NCBI GenBank assembly: GCA_947496705.1
Contig: CANMDW010000020.1
Coordinates: 1 to 64,000, forward strand
Source of the DNA: an uncultured Aquimarina sp.
GTDB lineage: Bacteria; Bacteroidota; Bacteroidia; Flavobacteriales; Flavobacteriaceae
DNA: 64,000 nt
Direction: 5' to 3'
The translations under genes and the position numbers were made by a program. The number at the start of each line of letters is the position of its first letter. The stretch's first letter is position 1. This document shows positions 34,778-44,094 of the stretch, in pieces. The notes under the pieces were generated by a model. It saw only the letters and a list, made by a program, of their open reading frames with translations. It had not been told where the DNA came from and searched no databases.

Positions 34778-35623
34778 CTACTTATTTTTTAATTCTAAAA
34801 AAGCTTCCTGTAGTTTTTTAGTAACAGGGCCTACCTCATTATTCTGGTAAAAAGAATGATCATCAATTTGTCTTATAGATGCAATCTGGGAAGTGGTTCC
34901 GGTTAAGAAGGCTTCATCCATCTTTACAATATCATTTTCATGTATTGCTTCTTCCCGAACCTCTATATCGAGATCCTTACATAACCGCATAACAATTTGT
35001 CGTGTAACACCATCAAGAATATGCTCATCGGCTGGATGGGTATATAGAATTCCATCTTTTACGAAAAAGATATTGCAGTGCGATGCTTCTGTTACTTTTC
35101 CATTCCTTATAAGAGCAGCTTCATATGCCCCTTGTGTAACGGCATGGTCATTTGCCATTATATTGCCCAGTAAGGATATCATCTTGATATCACAGCGATG
35201 CCACCGGTGGTCGGGCATGGTCACAACCTTAACAGGGTTATTGATATCGGGTAACTCAAAAGGAAATGCATACAGCATTACTGTGGGTTGTGTATTATTG
35301 GGGAATGCATGTTTTCTCGGAGCTACTCCTCTCGTTATTTGTATATAGATCAAACAGTCTTTTTTCTTCAAATCGGAGGCTTCAAGTATGCGATGAATTT
35401 TATTTGGTAAGGTGGAGACATCAAAATTGATATAAACCTTTTGAAGGCAGTTTGAAAGTCGTTCTAAATGTTCTTTTCCGAAGAAAAAATTTTGGTTCAT
35501 TTGAAGCATGACCTCATAAACCCCATCTCCAAATAGAAACCCCCGATCAAATACTGATATCTTTGCGTCTTTATGGTCTATAATTTCACCATTCAGATAT
35601 ACCTTTTTTGGATAATTACTCAT
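34778..35623 (-). CDS. Class IV aminotransferase (D-amino-acid / branched-chain type)
   Basis: 281 residues when started at ATG 35623 (MSNYPKKVYLNGE); an upstream in-frame ATG at 35692 gives an unlikely extension. The fold-type IV motifs are FDRGFLFGDGVYEVM, the PLP lysine K147 in CDIKMISLL, and GKVTEASHCNIFFV for the phosphate cup. The DIK...LLGN context is closer to D-alanine transaminase than to IlvE. It would convert D-amino acids to 2-oxo acids, fitting the adjacent D-aminoacylase. Branched-chain activity cannot be excluded. Confidence 0.85.
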   Translation of the reverse strand: MSNYPKKVYLNGEIIDHKDAKISVFDRGFLFGDGVYEVMLQMNQNFFFGKEHLERLSNCLQKVYINFDVSTLPNKIHRILEASDLKKKDCLIYIQITRGVAPRKHAFPNNTQPTVMLYAFPFELPDINNPVKVVTMPDHRWHRCDIKMISLLGNIMANDHAVTQGAYEAALIRNGKVTEASHCNIFFVKDGILYTHPADEHILDGVTRQIVMRLCKDLDIEVREEAIHENDIVKMDEAFLTGTTSQIASIRQIDDHSFYQNNEVGPVTKKLQEAFLELKNK

Positions 35624-35668
35624 ATTCGAATTATGGTTAGTATCATTTTTATTGGTCTCAAATATAGT

Positions 35669-35826
35669 TAAAACCCTGCTTGCAGCTGGCAAGCCTAAAT
35701 GGTATGTCAGCCTGCAGCAGGCAGGGTAGATATGCTCCCGATAGTTATCGGGATTAGTGCATTTTGCTTTAGGTTCTAAAAACTATCAGGTTTGCAGCAG
35801 GCAGTGTATTACTGCCTGCTGCAAAC
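35669..35826. repeat. Cluster of GC-rich palindromes
   Basis: Three nested structures: CCTGC...GCAGG arms (35673-35725), TCCCGATA/TATCGGGA (35736-35753) and a perfect 16-bp stem GTTTGCAGCAGGCAGT / ACTGCCTGCTGCAAAC with a 5-nt loop (35790-35826). There is no T run, so it is REP-like rather than a classic terminator. Related palindromes occur at 24453, 53018 and 59659. Confidence 0.75.
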
Positions 35827-35920
35827 TGTTTACTCTTGTGTTGTATCATAAAATAAATTCCTTTTATGGTTACCCTGTCAAAAGATCTTGGCTCTCCAAT
35901 AGCGGTTTTAAAATGCATTT

Positions 35921-37045
35921 TTATTTTGATAATTCCTTCTGCATCAACTCAAAAGCTAATTGCTCTACTATATTTTTGGTATTGGTAAAAGCTTCTTCTC
36001 TGGTAGCACTGGCAGATAGTACCGTTCGAAGATTCTTAATCCCCAATGATTTTATTTCTGATAGTGATAAATCTGAAGCTCCCGAGATTACATAGAGTGG
36101 GATTTCTTTATCTTTGGCCAGCATAGCAATACCATAAATCACTTTTCCGTGTAACGTTTGTTGATCGATTTTACCTTCTCCGGTAAAAATAAGATCGGTG
36201 TTTTGTAGTGCTTTGTCAAAGTGGGTGATACTCAGTATGGTTTCAATACCCGATTGCAGGCTTGCATTTAAAAAAATCACGCTTCCCGCACCTATCCCAC
36301 CTGCAGCCCCGGCTCCGGGTACTTGCGAAATGTCTTTATGTAATTGTTTTTTTGCAAGCATTGAAAAGTGTGCCAATCCTTTATCTAAGGCTTCAATTTC
36401 ATCAGAATCGGCCCCTTTTTGAGCAGCAAAAACATGTGCAGCCCCTTTTGGGCCAAATAATGGATTGTCTACATCACAAAGCGTAATGAATTTTATGTTT
36501 TTTAGGGTGTCATTATGATCAGGAAGTTGTATCGAAGCGATTTTTTCCAGGTTCTTACCAATGGGGTGTAAAGATTCTCTGTGTTCATCAAGAAATGTAT
36601 AGCCCAGGGCAGTAGCCATACCAATACCGGCATCACAAGTAGCAGAGCCTCCGATAGACAAGTAGATCGTATGTACTCCTTTTCGAATCGCATCGATGAT
36701 TAATTCGCCGGTGCCGTAAGTAGTGGTATGCATACAGTTACGTTCTGTTTCGGTAAGCAATACCAGGCCAGATGCTGCCGCCATTTCTATATATGCTGCA
36801 TCGGCGGTCTTTTTATAACTTGCCTGGACAGGGCGAAACAAAGGATCATTAACAGTAATGGTCACTGTTTGCAGATCGAGATGTTGTTCTAAGACATCGA
36901 GCGAGCCATCCCCGCCATCGGCAAGTGGATGTTTCACGATTTCTATATGATCGTCATATCTTTTAATCCCCAAAGCAATGGCATCGCATAAGGCTGCTGC
37001 ACTAAGTGAACCTTTAAACTTATCGGGAGCAATAAGAACTTTCAT
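35921..37045 (-). CDS. Glycerate kinase (GarK/GlxK family)
   Basis: 374 residues phosphorylating D-glycerate with ATP. The signature APDKFKGSLSA at the start, HPLADGGDGSLDVL, ATTYGTGELI-like TTYGTGELIIDAI, and IGGSATCDAGIGMATALG are all present. The transporter gene upstream ends 5 bp before it, so the pair forms an operon, suggesting uptake of glycerate or a related carboxylate followed by phosphorylation into glycolysis. Confidence 0.93.
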   Translation of the reverse strand: MKVLIAPDKFKGSLSAAALCDAIALGIKRYDDHIEIVKHPLADGGDGSLDVLEQHLDLQTVTITVNDPLFRPVQASYKKTADAAYIEMAAASGLVLLTETERNCMHTTTYGTGELIIDAIRKGVHTIYLSIGGSATCDAGIGMATALGYTFLDEHRESLHPIGKNLEKIASIQLPDHNDTLKNIKFITLCDVDNPLFGPKGAAHVFAAQKGADSDEIEALDKGLAHFSMLAKKQLHKDISQVPGAGAAGGIGAGSVIFLNASLQSGIETILSITHFDKALQNTDLIFTGEGKIDQQTLHGKVIYGIAMLAKDKEIPLYVISGASDLSLSEIKSLGIKNLRTVLSASATREEAFTNTKNIVEQLAFELMQKELSK

Positions 37046-37050
37046 ACACT

Positions 37051-38505
37051 CTATCTAAATATTTCTGGAAAAACGTCTATTTTGATACCCCATACAAGTG
37101 GTAATATATAATAAACCAATATGGTAGCTACAAATATAGAAATAATATTCATCCAGAAACCCGCTTTCAGCATACCAGGTATGGTTAATAATCCCGATCC
37201 AAATACCACAGCATTTGGTGGTGTGGCTACGGGTAGCATGAATGCACAGGAAGCAGCTACGGTGGTAGCGGTCATTAAGAAATAAGGATGTACGTCTATC
37301 GATAGTGCCAGTGCTGCCAAAACAGGCATCAGCATCGCGGCAGTGGCAACATTTGAAGTAATCTCGGTGAGAAAATTGACAACGGCAATAATGGCAAAGA
37401 TCAACAGGATGGTCGGTAGTGCTTCAAACAAAGTAAGTTGACTGCCGATCCATGTGGCTAAGCCCGAAACTTTAAAACCTTCTGCCAAAGCAAGCCCACC
37501 TCCAAAAAGTAATAAAATTCCCCACGGAATCGTTTCTGCAGTTTGCCAGTTGATAATACCAGTTTTTCCTTTTTCTCCAGATGGGATTACAAATAGGGTG
37601 ATGGCACCTGCAATAGCGATCAAGGTATCATTAATACCAGGGATATACTTCTTTAAAAGAAAAGAACTTGTGATCCAGCACACTGCAACCACTATAAAGA
37701 CGATTAACACAGATTTTTCTTTGTAGGAAATTCTTCCTAATGATTGTAATTGTGTATGAATTGCATTTTTTCCTCCCGGAATACCTTCTATAGTAACAGG
37801 AAATACAACTCTGGTGAGATATACCCACCCGATTGCCAGCATTAATAACGAAAATGGCAGCCCCAAAGCCATCCATTGTGTAAATGTTATCGTTTGCCCG
37901 TATAGTTCTTCGGCAATACCAACAAAGATAACATTGGTAGGCGTACCGATGATGGTAGCAATACCTCCCACAGAACAACCATATGCAATGGCGAGCATTA
38001 AAGAACGTCCCATTTTTTTCTTTAAAGGTGCTTCTGCTTTAATTTGTGATACAACGGCCAGCCCTATGGGTAGCATCATTACTGCTGTGGCGGTATTTGA
38101 TATCCACATACTTAAAAAAGCTGTGGAAACCATAAATCCTAAAATCACCTTATTCCAATTACTGCCTATGGTATAAATAATATGGAGTGCAATTCGCTTA
38201 TGAAGATTTGTTTTCTCTATAGCAGCAGCCAAAATAAAACCCCCAAGAAATAAGAAGATCATTTGATTGGCAAAGGCACCTGTAGCACTTTTTACAGACA
38301 TTACACCTGTTATTGGGAATAATACCAAAGGTAATAGGGCAGTGGCCGATATCGGGATAGCTTCTGTAATCCACCATATGGCAATCCAGGCAGCAGCAGC
38401 CAATGTTGCTGTTCCTTCGGGAGATAATCTTTCGGTGTGGAAGAAAAATAAAATGAATAAGAATAATACTGGCCCTGCAAAGAGTCCGATCAATTTAGTA
38501 TTCAT
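37051..38505 (-). CDS. DASS/SLC13-family sodium:carboxylate transporter
   Basis: 484 residues with about 11 membrane segments. SNT-type motifs: MWISNTATAVMMLPIG in the first half and LTEITSNVATAAMLMPVL in the second, the two sodium/carboxylate loops of the DASS family, plus the family end motif FMLPVATPPNAVVFGSG. It imports di-, tricarboxylates or similar acids with sodium. Coupling to glycerate kinase (5-bp gap) suggests a glycerate-like substrate, but dicarboxylates are the common one. Confidence 0.9.
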   Translation of the reverse strand: MNTKLIGLFAGPVLFLFILFFFHTERLSPEGTATLAAAAWIAIWWITEAIPISATALLPLVLFPITGVMSVKSATGAFANQMIFLFLGGFILAAAIEKTNLHKRIALHIIYTIGSNWNKVILGFMVSTAFLSMWISNTATAVMMLPIGLAVVSQIKAEAPLKKKMGRSLMLAIAYGCSVGGIATIIGTPTNVIFVGIAEELYGQTITFTQWMALGLPFSLLMLAIGWVYLTRVVFPVTIEGIPGGKNAIHTQLQSLGRISYKEKSVLIVFIVVAVCWITSSFLLKKYIPGINDTLIAIAGAITLFVIPSGEKGKTGIINWQTAETIPWGILLLFGGGLALAEGFKVSGLATWIGSQLTLFEALPTILLIFAIIAVVNFLTEITSNVATAAMLMPVLAALALSIDVHPYFLMTATTVAASCAFMLPVATPPNAVVFGSGLLTIPGMLKAGFWMNIISIFVATILVYYILPLVWGIKIDVFPEIFR

Positions 38506-38800
38506 ATCAACAAATATGAGTTCAATAATTATTTTTTAAGCTCTTTATTTTTTAAAACAGATTTTGTGAATTTGTTAGAAATAGGTGCCTTTAAGATAAT
38601 ACGCTCATGATTTGTACTCTACTTAAGATAGACCGCTACAATTTTTGATATTAACAGATATTTATAAATACCATTAAGATTCTTCTATTTTATACTTGAG
38701 AACTCGTCTTGACCTTCTTGATTCCCTTAAGGGCAATAGTAAGATTTTGGAGAATTTTTAAATAAAAAAGCATTTATGTGTAAATTACTCAAAATGAAAT
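38506..38800. other. Intergenic stretch without gene
   Basis: Upstream region of the transporter gene. It holds a CCCTTAAGGG palindrome (38728-38737) and GAACTCGTCTTGA (38699), which recurs at 57886. No promoter identified. Confidence 0.4.
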
Positions 38801-38805
38801 ACATG

Positions 38806-38990
38806 CGACCTCCTCCTCCCCGGAGGAGATCGCCCGGGATCCAAAAATAACTCCTCCGGGGAGGAGGAGGTCGCTTGGGATCCAAAAATAACTCCTCCGG
38901 GGAGGAGGAGATCGCTTGGGATTCAATAACAACTCCTCCTGCCTGGAGGAGATCGCTCGGGATTCAATAATAACTCCTCTGATGATGAGG
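38806..38990. repeat. Tandem array, 41-bp period, about 4.5 copies
   Basis: Each unit contains an AACTCCTCCGGGGAGGAGGA self-complementary core, then TCGCTTGGGATCCAAAAAT-type spacer. The AACTCC anchors are at 38849, 38890, 38931 and 38972, exactly 41 bp apart. The GC-rich palindromes contrast with AT-rich surroundings. Unlike CRISPR, the whole unit is conserved and there are no unique spacers. Confidence 0.85.
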
Positions 38991-39016
38991 GGTTTGTTTT
39001 CTTGCATTAATTACCG

Positions 39017-39538
39017 CTAATTCTGTATATGATGATGATCTACAACTAAAATCAACTGAATTACAGACAATCTTTCGATGTAGATTTCTTTTAATTTTTC
39101 AGATTCTGTGATTGCTTCTTCATTTGTTGCTTCTTTAGATTCGCTATTGGCTGTCTTGGGCCAAATATGAAAGCCCCCTCTGATTTTATCCTTAAAAACC
39201 TCTTTCATTTTTCGTATGGTCTCTGGATTAAAATGCTGACTGAGGTCTGTTCGATCATCCCAAGTACCCCAAATTCCGTTCTGGTCAATATCTCCCTTGT
39301 AAAAAATTTGATGCGTAGGATACGTCTTCATCATTCGGATTTTTAAGGTGTCTAAATTATAATCGCCTTTCCATGTAAAAGGTGCCACATCATCAATTCC
39401 AGAACCTGAAACAACCGAATCTACAAAGCTTAGCTCAATAGCCATTTTATGCTGCGTTGGTGAGTCGCCGTAGCAATAAAAACCTTCCCATTCGCCACTA
39501 GGTAAAAAATGATGTGTTTCGGTATTTTTTTGGTTCAT
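39017..39538 (-). CDS. Hypothetical beta-barrel-like protein
   Basis: 173 residues from ATG 39538 (MNQKNTETHHFLPSGEWEGF); an upstream ATG at 39568 is less likely. The pattern SGEWEGFYCYGDS, MAIELSFVDSVVSGSGIDDVAPFTWKGDYN, IFYKGDIDQNGIWGTWDD resembles small calycin/avidin-like barrels that sense or bind ligands. The C-terminal 50 residues are helical and acidic. No signal peptide, so probably cytoplasmic. Function unknown. Confidence 0.55.
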   Translation of the reverse strand: MNQKNTETHHFLPSGEWEGFYCYGDSPTQHKMAIELSFVDSVVSGSGIDDVAPFTWKGDYNLDTLKIRMMKTYPTHQIFYKGDIDQNGIWGTWDDRTDLSQHFNPETIRKMKEVFKDKIRGGFHIWPKTANSESKEATNEEAITESEKLKEIYIERLSVIQLILVVDHHHIQN

Positions 39539-39692
39539 ATTTTTATGTGTTATTAAAAATCTATGCAATCTATAAAAATTGTTGCAAAATTAGTGTAGCC
39601 TATTCTTTTTTGTAGCTTTCCCTAAAAATGTAGGCAGAGAGGTGTTGCACTAGGGATAGGAACCCTTCGATTACCCTCAGGATAAACTTTAT

Positions 39693-39736
39693 CCTTTTTC
39701 TGTTCTTCCGGCTACACTCGAGAAGACAGAAAAAGG
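39693..39736. terminator. Hairpin CCTTTTTCTGT / ACAGAAAAAGG
   Basis: An 11-bp perfect stem with a 22-nt loop, preceded by GGATAA-ACT-TTATCC (39680-39694). It lies in the 39539-39946 gap, which also holds a variant of the 3528 repeat (39616) and a CTTGCCGGCAGG palindrome (about 39750). Confidence 0.45.
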
Positions 39737-39888
39737 TATAGTGAACCTATCTTGCCGGCAGGTAGCCCGGCCCGGATTCTGAGAATTTGGGAAGCGCTCT
39801 TACACATACGGTTAAAACTTCTTTGCATCTTTAACCCGGATTATACATTGAAAAACCTATTGCGATTCATCAACCCATTGAAAATAAG

Positions 39889-39919
39889 AACAGTTCCCTT
39901 CTGAAAGAAAAGAACTGTT
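39889..39919 (-). terminator. Terminator-like hairpin after the first TonB receptor
   Basis: AACAGTTC and GAACTGTT form an 8-bp stem 28 bp beyond the receptor stop. On the minus strand the following sequence is T-rich. Confidence 0.55.
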
Positions 39920-39946
39920 TTTATATTTAAAAATAAATTGAAAAAT

Positions 39947-42769
39947 TTAGAATGTATACGATATTCCAAAAGTAGATCTGAATCCGAAGTATCTGAAATC
40001 ATTTATTCTGGATTCATCTCCCCAATATGTTTTTTGAGGGGCATTTGTGATATTGTTTATCTCTGCATAGATTCTCCATTTTTTCTTGAAAGTGTAAGAG
40101 GTGTTGGCGTCTAATTGAAACCTAGATTCTCTAATTAAATCCTGATCTCCTTCTGTTAATAGAGAAGACTGTATGAGCTGAATTCTTTGATCCTGGAAGT
40201 TTCCATTAACCCTGGCAGAAAATCCTTTGTAGTCAAAAGTTATTGCAGCATTACCGGTATGAGGTGCTTGTCCTGGCAATTGTCTACCACCAACACCTTG
40301 AATGGTTGCATCACTATCGGCATAGGTATAATTCAAATAAATTCCGAAGTTTTTCCAAAAACCTGGTAAGAAGTTCAAATTCGATTGAATGTTTACTTCT
40401 ACACCGATTACAGTAGCCTCTTCTCCATTATCTGGTATTGTTGCATCCCTTCCGATAAAGTTATTGGCAGATAAAAATTCACCTCCTTCAATTTCAAATC
40501 TTCTTACAAATCTGAAATCTTTAATATTCTTGTAAAATACTCCTCCTGATAGAATTCCTACATCACTTAAATATCGTTCAAACAAAACATCAATATTATC
40601 AGAAACGGGTGGTTTAAAATTAATATTTCCTAGTCGAATATCGTCATCCTCATCATCTGGGATTTGAACACGTGGTCTGATATCATCAAAATTCTGTCTG
40701 GCATATCCTTTTGTATAGGCAGCACGAATATTAGTGAGATCATCTAATTCATATTTCAACTGAAGATTGGGCAATAAAAAGTCATAATCGCTGCTTCCGG
40801 CAACAGGAATTACAATTTCTTCATCTTGGTCAACAAGATTTGCGAGATAATCGATATTAACAGTTTCATAACGTGCACCGGCTAAAATGCTAAATTTTCC
40901 GGTTCTTAATCTAGCCATGAAGTACCCTGCATCGGTAACTTCTTTGGCATCACTAAAATTTTGTGCAACTTCTTGAATACCAGAAAACTCTCGTAAATTA
41001 AAAAAGTTTGTATTGGTATTAAAAAATGAAGTCAATACAGCCGGATCAATAGCTGGGCCAAATTCTATCTCATCCTGTAACCAATTATCTCTAACCAGTC
41101 CCGGATTGTTAAAGTTGCTATCTGCAAATGACAAATCTCCATTACTAAAATCATATCTATACTCTAAGAAGTTTCCATCATCTAGCCTTTTTATAACTCT
41201 ATTTTTATATCCAGATTTCAAGGTAAGAATAGAATTACCAATAGCAAAAGGATGTTCTAAGTCGATTCTTGCTGTGTTTGATGAAGTTGTAACAGTTCTA
41301 TCATATACTTGAAGTTCTATCCTGTCTGTATACTGATCTAGTGGAACAAACCCACCTCCAGGCGGTGTCACTATCGGAAAATCACTATTCAAACCTGATA
41401 TGTTTAGATCTAAGTTATCATCAGTTCTGAATCTTCCTCTATTTCCATCTTCAAATCTTTCACCAGTCGAGGTAGCATAACCAGGCATAATTTTTAAATT
41501 TCCAAGCAAAAACTGCGCTTCAATATTCAATGTAAGGTTAAAACGCTTTACAACTCTTTCTCTGTATCTGCTCTGTACCCTTCCATCTTCAGACTCTGCA
41601 GTTCCATCTGCATTAGGTACGAACTCTTCTAAATTAAAAACATTTCGACTTCTGAGTTCGTCTTCTTCCAATGAGTTATACAATGTTCTGGCAATAATAA
41701 AATTATTTCTATCAAATTGATAATCGGCACTGAAGCTCCATCCTGTACGTGTTCTTTCTGTCTGTAATGCTCTAAGGGTATAATTTTCTAAGAAAAAAGG
41801 ACCTACTTTTTCATCCTCACCGTTTACTTCTTCTTCTACACGGTCCCATTCACCTTGTGTTCTGTCTTCTCCATTATCAGTTTGAAAATAAGAAGTGCCA
41901 AACAATAGCCCAAAGGCTCCATTAGGGTTTTTGTTGGAAACCCCAAAACGTTTACCCAGTTCTATCTTTCCGACAAAATTCACTCCTTCAGATAAACCAT
42001 TATAACCTCCTCCCAGCTCGGCTTTCATTCCCAACTTTGGACGTCTCGCTGTAGGAGATTTAAGATTTACGCTCCCCCCGATAGCATCTCCATCCATATC
42101 TGGAGTAATGGTTTTACTGACTTCAATTTGGCTCAATTGATCTATGGGAATTTGTGTCAGGTTAGCGGTTCGCGATCCATCAGTTCCGGTGTTTTGTAGT
42201 TGTTCGCCATTAATAGTGATATTAGTAAAGTTTCGGGGAGTACCCCTTAAGGTAACCCCGGCCCCTTCACCATTATCCAGGTCAATATTGATTCCTGGTA
42301 CACGCTGCAATGCATCTGCTACATTCAGATCGGGGAAACGGTTAATCAAGTCTGTGGAAATTATATTGGTGATGTTGTCGGCGGTTCTCTGAATATTCAA
42401 TGCTCTGCGTTGTCCTTCAAGGTTGGCAGAGATCACCACTTCTTCCAAACCAACGGTAGATTCTTTTAACATGATCGTTATATTGGTAGGATCATTATAC
42501 GTAGATACATCAACCTCTTGGGATTCAAAACCTAAGTAGGTAATCACCAGGGTGGCCGATGAAAGATTGTCATATAAAAGATTAAACCTTCCATCAAAAT
42601 CAGCACTGGCACCAATAGAAGTGCCCTTGATGACCACTTCTGCACCAGGTAATGGCAGATTGCTAGTGTTCTCTCGTATAGTTCCAGAGATACTTTGTGC
42701 CAACATACTATGACTGCACAGAAGAGTAATCCCTAGTAAAAAATAAAAGTTTTGAATAGTTTTTTTCAT
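39947..42769 (-). CDS. TonB-dependent receptor 1 (no STN domain)
   Basis: 940 residues. Signal peptide, then a CarboxypepD-regulatory-like domain (ISGTIRENTSNLPLPGAEVV, about 25-105), a plug domain (about 125-240; NVADALQRVPGINI, GVTLRGTPRNFTNITINGEQ, MDGDAIGGSVNLK) and a 22-strand barrel ending in YTF. It imports a ligand across the outer membrane using TonB energy. No SusD partner follows. It closely resembles receptor 2 (45041-48115) in the plug (LRGTP, MDGDAIGG, TDNG.DRT), so the two probably take related substrates under the sigma/FecR pair between them. Confidence 0.92.
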   Translation of the reverse strand: MKKTIQNFYFLLGITLLCSHSMLAQSISGTIRENTSNLPLPGAEVVIKGTSIGASADFDGRFNLLYDNLSSATLVITYLGFESQEVDVSTYNDPTNITIMLKESTVGLEEVVISANLEGQRRALNIQRTADNITNIISTDLINRFPDLNVADALQRVPGINIDLDNGEGAGVTLRGTPRNFTNITINGEQLQNTGTDGSRTANLTQIPIDQLSQIEVSKTITPDMDGDAIGGSVNLKSPTARRPKLGMKAELGGGYNGLSEGVNFVGKIELGKRFGVSNKNPNGAFGLLFGTSYFQTDNGEDRTQGEWDRVEEEVNGEDEKVGPFFLENYTLRALQTERTRTGWSFSADYQFDRNNFIIARTLYNSLEEDELRSRNVFNLEEFVPNADGTAESEDGRVQSRYRERVVKRFNLTLNIEAQFLLGNLKIMPGYATSTGERFEDGNRGRFRTDDNLDLNISGLNSDFPIVTPPGGGFVPLDQYTDRIELQVYDRTVTTSSNTARIDLEHPFAIGNSILTLKSGYKNRVIKRLDDGNFLEYRYDFSNGDLSFADSNFNNPGLVRDNWLQDEIEFGPAIDPAVLTSFFNTNTNFFNLREFSGIQEVAQNFSDAKEVTDAGYFMARLRTGKFSILAGARYETVNIDYLANLVDQDEEIVIPVAGSSDYDFLLPNLQLKYELDDLTNIRAAYTKGYARQNFDDIRPRVQIPDDEDDDIRLGNINFKPPVSDNIDVLFERYLSDVGILSGGVFYKNIKDFRFVRRFEIEGGEFLSANNFIGRDATIPDNGEEATVIGVEVNIQSNLNFLPGFWKNFGIYLNYTYADSDATIQGVGGRQLPGQAPHTGNAAITFDYKGFSARVNGNFQDQRIQLIQSSLLTEGDQDLIRESRFQLDANTSYTFKKKWRIYAEINNITNAPQKTYWGDESRINDFRYFGFRSTFGISYTF

Positions 42770-43055
42770 ATTCCTTGAAGTTTTAGATTAGTTCAATTCA
42801 CGCAATATTGGCAAACACCTAACATTTAACACTTGAAGGATGTTTTTTTGAGATATTACCGTGATTTAGAAAAAATTACAATGATTCTTTTGTAGTAATT
42901 CGTTCTGAAACCAATTAACCCTTAATTATTTTGTTAAATAATTATGAAAAAGTAAAGAAAGTATGCAAAAACTTTAGTTTTTGGTATCTAAGATGTTGTA
43001 GTTCGTAAATTAATTTCAGTAGATATTGAACCTAAATCGTAATAGGGGGCAGCGT

Positions 43056-43682
43056 TTACATAATAGTACTGGTAAAACATAATATTGCTATTGCCATGGT
43101 GATAATCCCACCATATTGATTTTGAAGATATTCTCTAATGTTTTTAAGTGCCAACGCAATATGTACTTCTACTGTCCTGGGGGAAATGTTTAATTTTTCA
43201 CTGATTTCCTGATAGGTCAATCGTTCATTTCTACTGAGTTGAAAAACGATTTTGCGTTTTGTGGGCAAGCTGTCGATTGCTTGCGTAAGAATGGAAGATA
43301 ATTCATTTGAATGTATTTGATTTTCAAGCGATTGATCTTCTTTAGAATTGGTGTATTGAAAGTGTTCTTTATATTTTTTGAAACTGTTAAGCTTTCTGAA
43401 ATTACTAATAATAGTGTTTCTTGCGAGAACGAATAAGAAGAATTTTAAAGATTTTTCGGGGTCTAAAGTTTCTCTTTTTTCCCAAATCTTAACAAATACG
43501 TCCTGAGCAATATCTCTTGCCATATCTGCATTGTTACATAAGTGATATGAATATTTGGTTACCGGTTCTACATATCTGTCAAAAAGAATTTTAAATGATT
43601 TTTCACAATTTTTGTTTAATAATCTAACTAAATCAGAATCAGTTGGTTTGATGTCCTTTTTTTTCGATTTAACAATATTCAT
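43056..43682 (-). CDS. ECF RNA polymerase sigma factor (FecI-like)
   Basis: 208 residues. Region 2 is RYVEPVTKYSYHLCNNADMARDIAQDVFVKIWEKR and region 4 is AIDSLPTKRKIVFQLSRNERLTYQEISEKLNISPRTVEVHIALALKNIREYL. The C-terminus has a hydrophobic tail (GIITMAIAILCF). It reads divergently from the FecR gene 412 bp away. In known systems FecR holds or activates such a sigma factor according to the STN signal from a TonB receptor; here it would drive one or both receptor genes. Confidence 0.93.
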   Translation of the reverse strand: MNIVKSKKKDIKPTDSDLVRLLNKNCEKSFKILFDRYVEPVTKYSYHLCNNADMARDIAQDVFVKIWEKRETLDPEKSLKFFLFVLARNTIISNFRKLNSFKKYKEHFQYTNSKEDQSLENQIHSNELSSILTQAIDSLPTKRKIVFQLSRNERLTYQEISEKLNISPRTVEVHIALALKNIREYLQNQYGGIITMAIAILCFTSTIM

Positions 43683-44094
43683 ATCCCAATCAATATTTCC
43701 TTAACAAGTGATAAATATAGTATTTACTATTAAATTATAAATATTTTAACATTAAACTTTAACTTTTTTTATTGTTAAACGTTTTTCGATGGATTGTTTA
43801 TAACTATATCGTTTTCATTTCAGATGTTCTGGTTCTCTGTCGAAAATCAAGCTAAGGGTATCAAAGTTCAAAAGCGTTTTACAGTACAAGAAAGAGATTT
43901 TGTTATACTATCGAAGTAAATATTTAGAATTGAAGAGAATGCTTACATTTGAATTTACCAAGGATACACAGTAGAAGTATGCAAGGTGTTCAAAGGATGT
44001 GATCTCCAGGGTGTGTTAAATTTGTTAAAATCTGTAAAAAAGGAAACATGTCTAATGAGTTAATTATTTTTGCATTCCAAAATTTGAGAAGAAG
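43683..44094. promoter_or_regulatory. Divergent control region between sigma factor and FecR
   Basis: 412 bp without a gene. A Bacteroidota-type -7 box TATTTTTG (TAnnTTTG) is at 44065-44072, 22 bp before the FecR start. A matching -33 TTG at proper spacing was not found, so it may be a weak or ECF-dependent promoter. Confidence 0.35.

Noticed and set aside
38789..39007. Minus-strand frame of 72 codons across the 41-bp array
   Set aside because: Repeat-derived; the coding potential is explained by the array.
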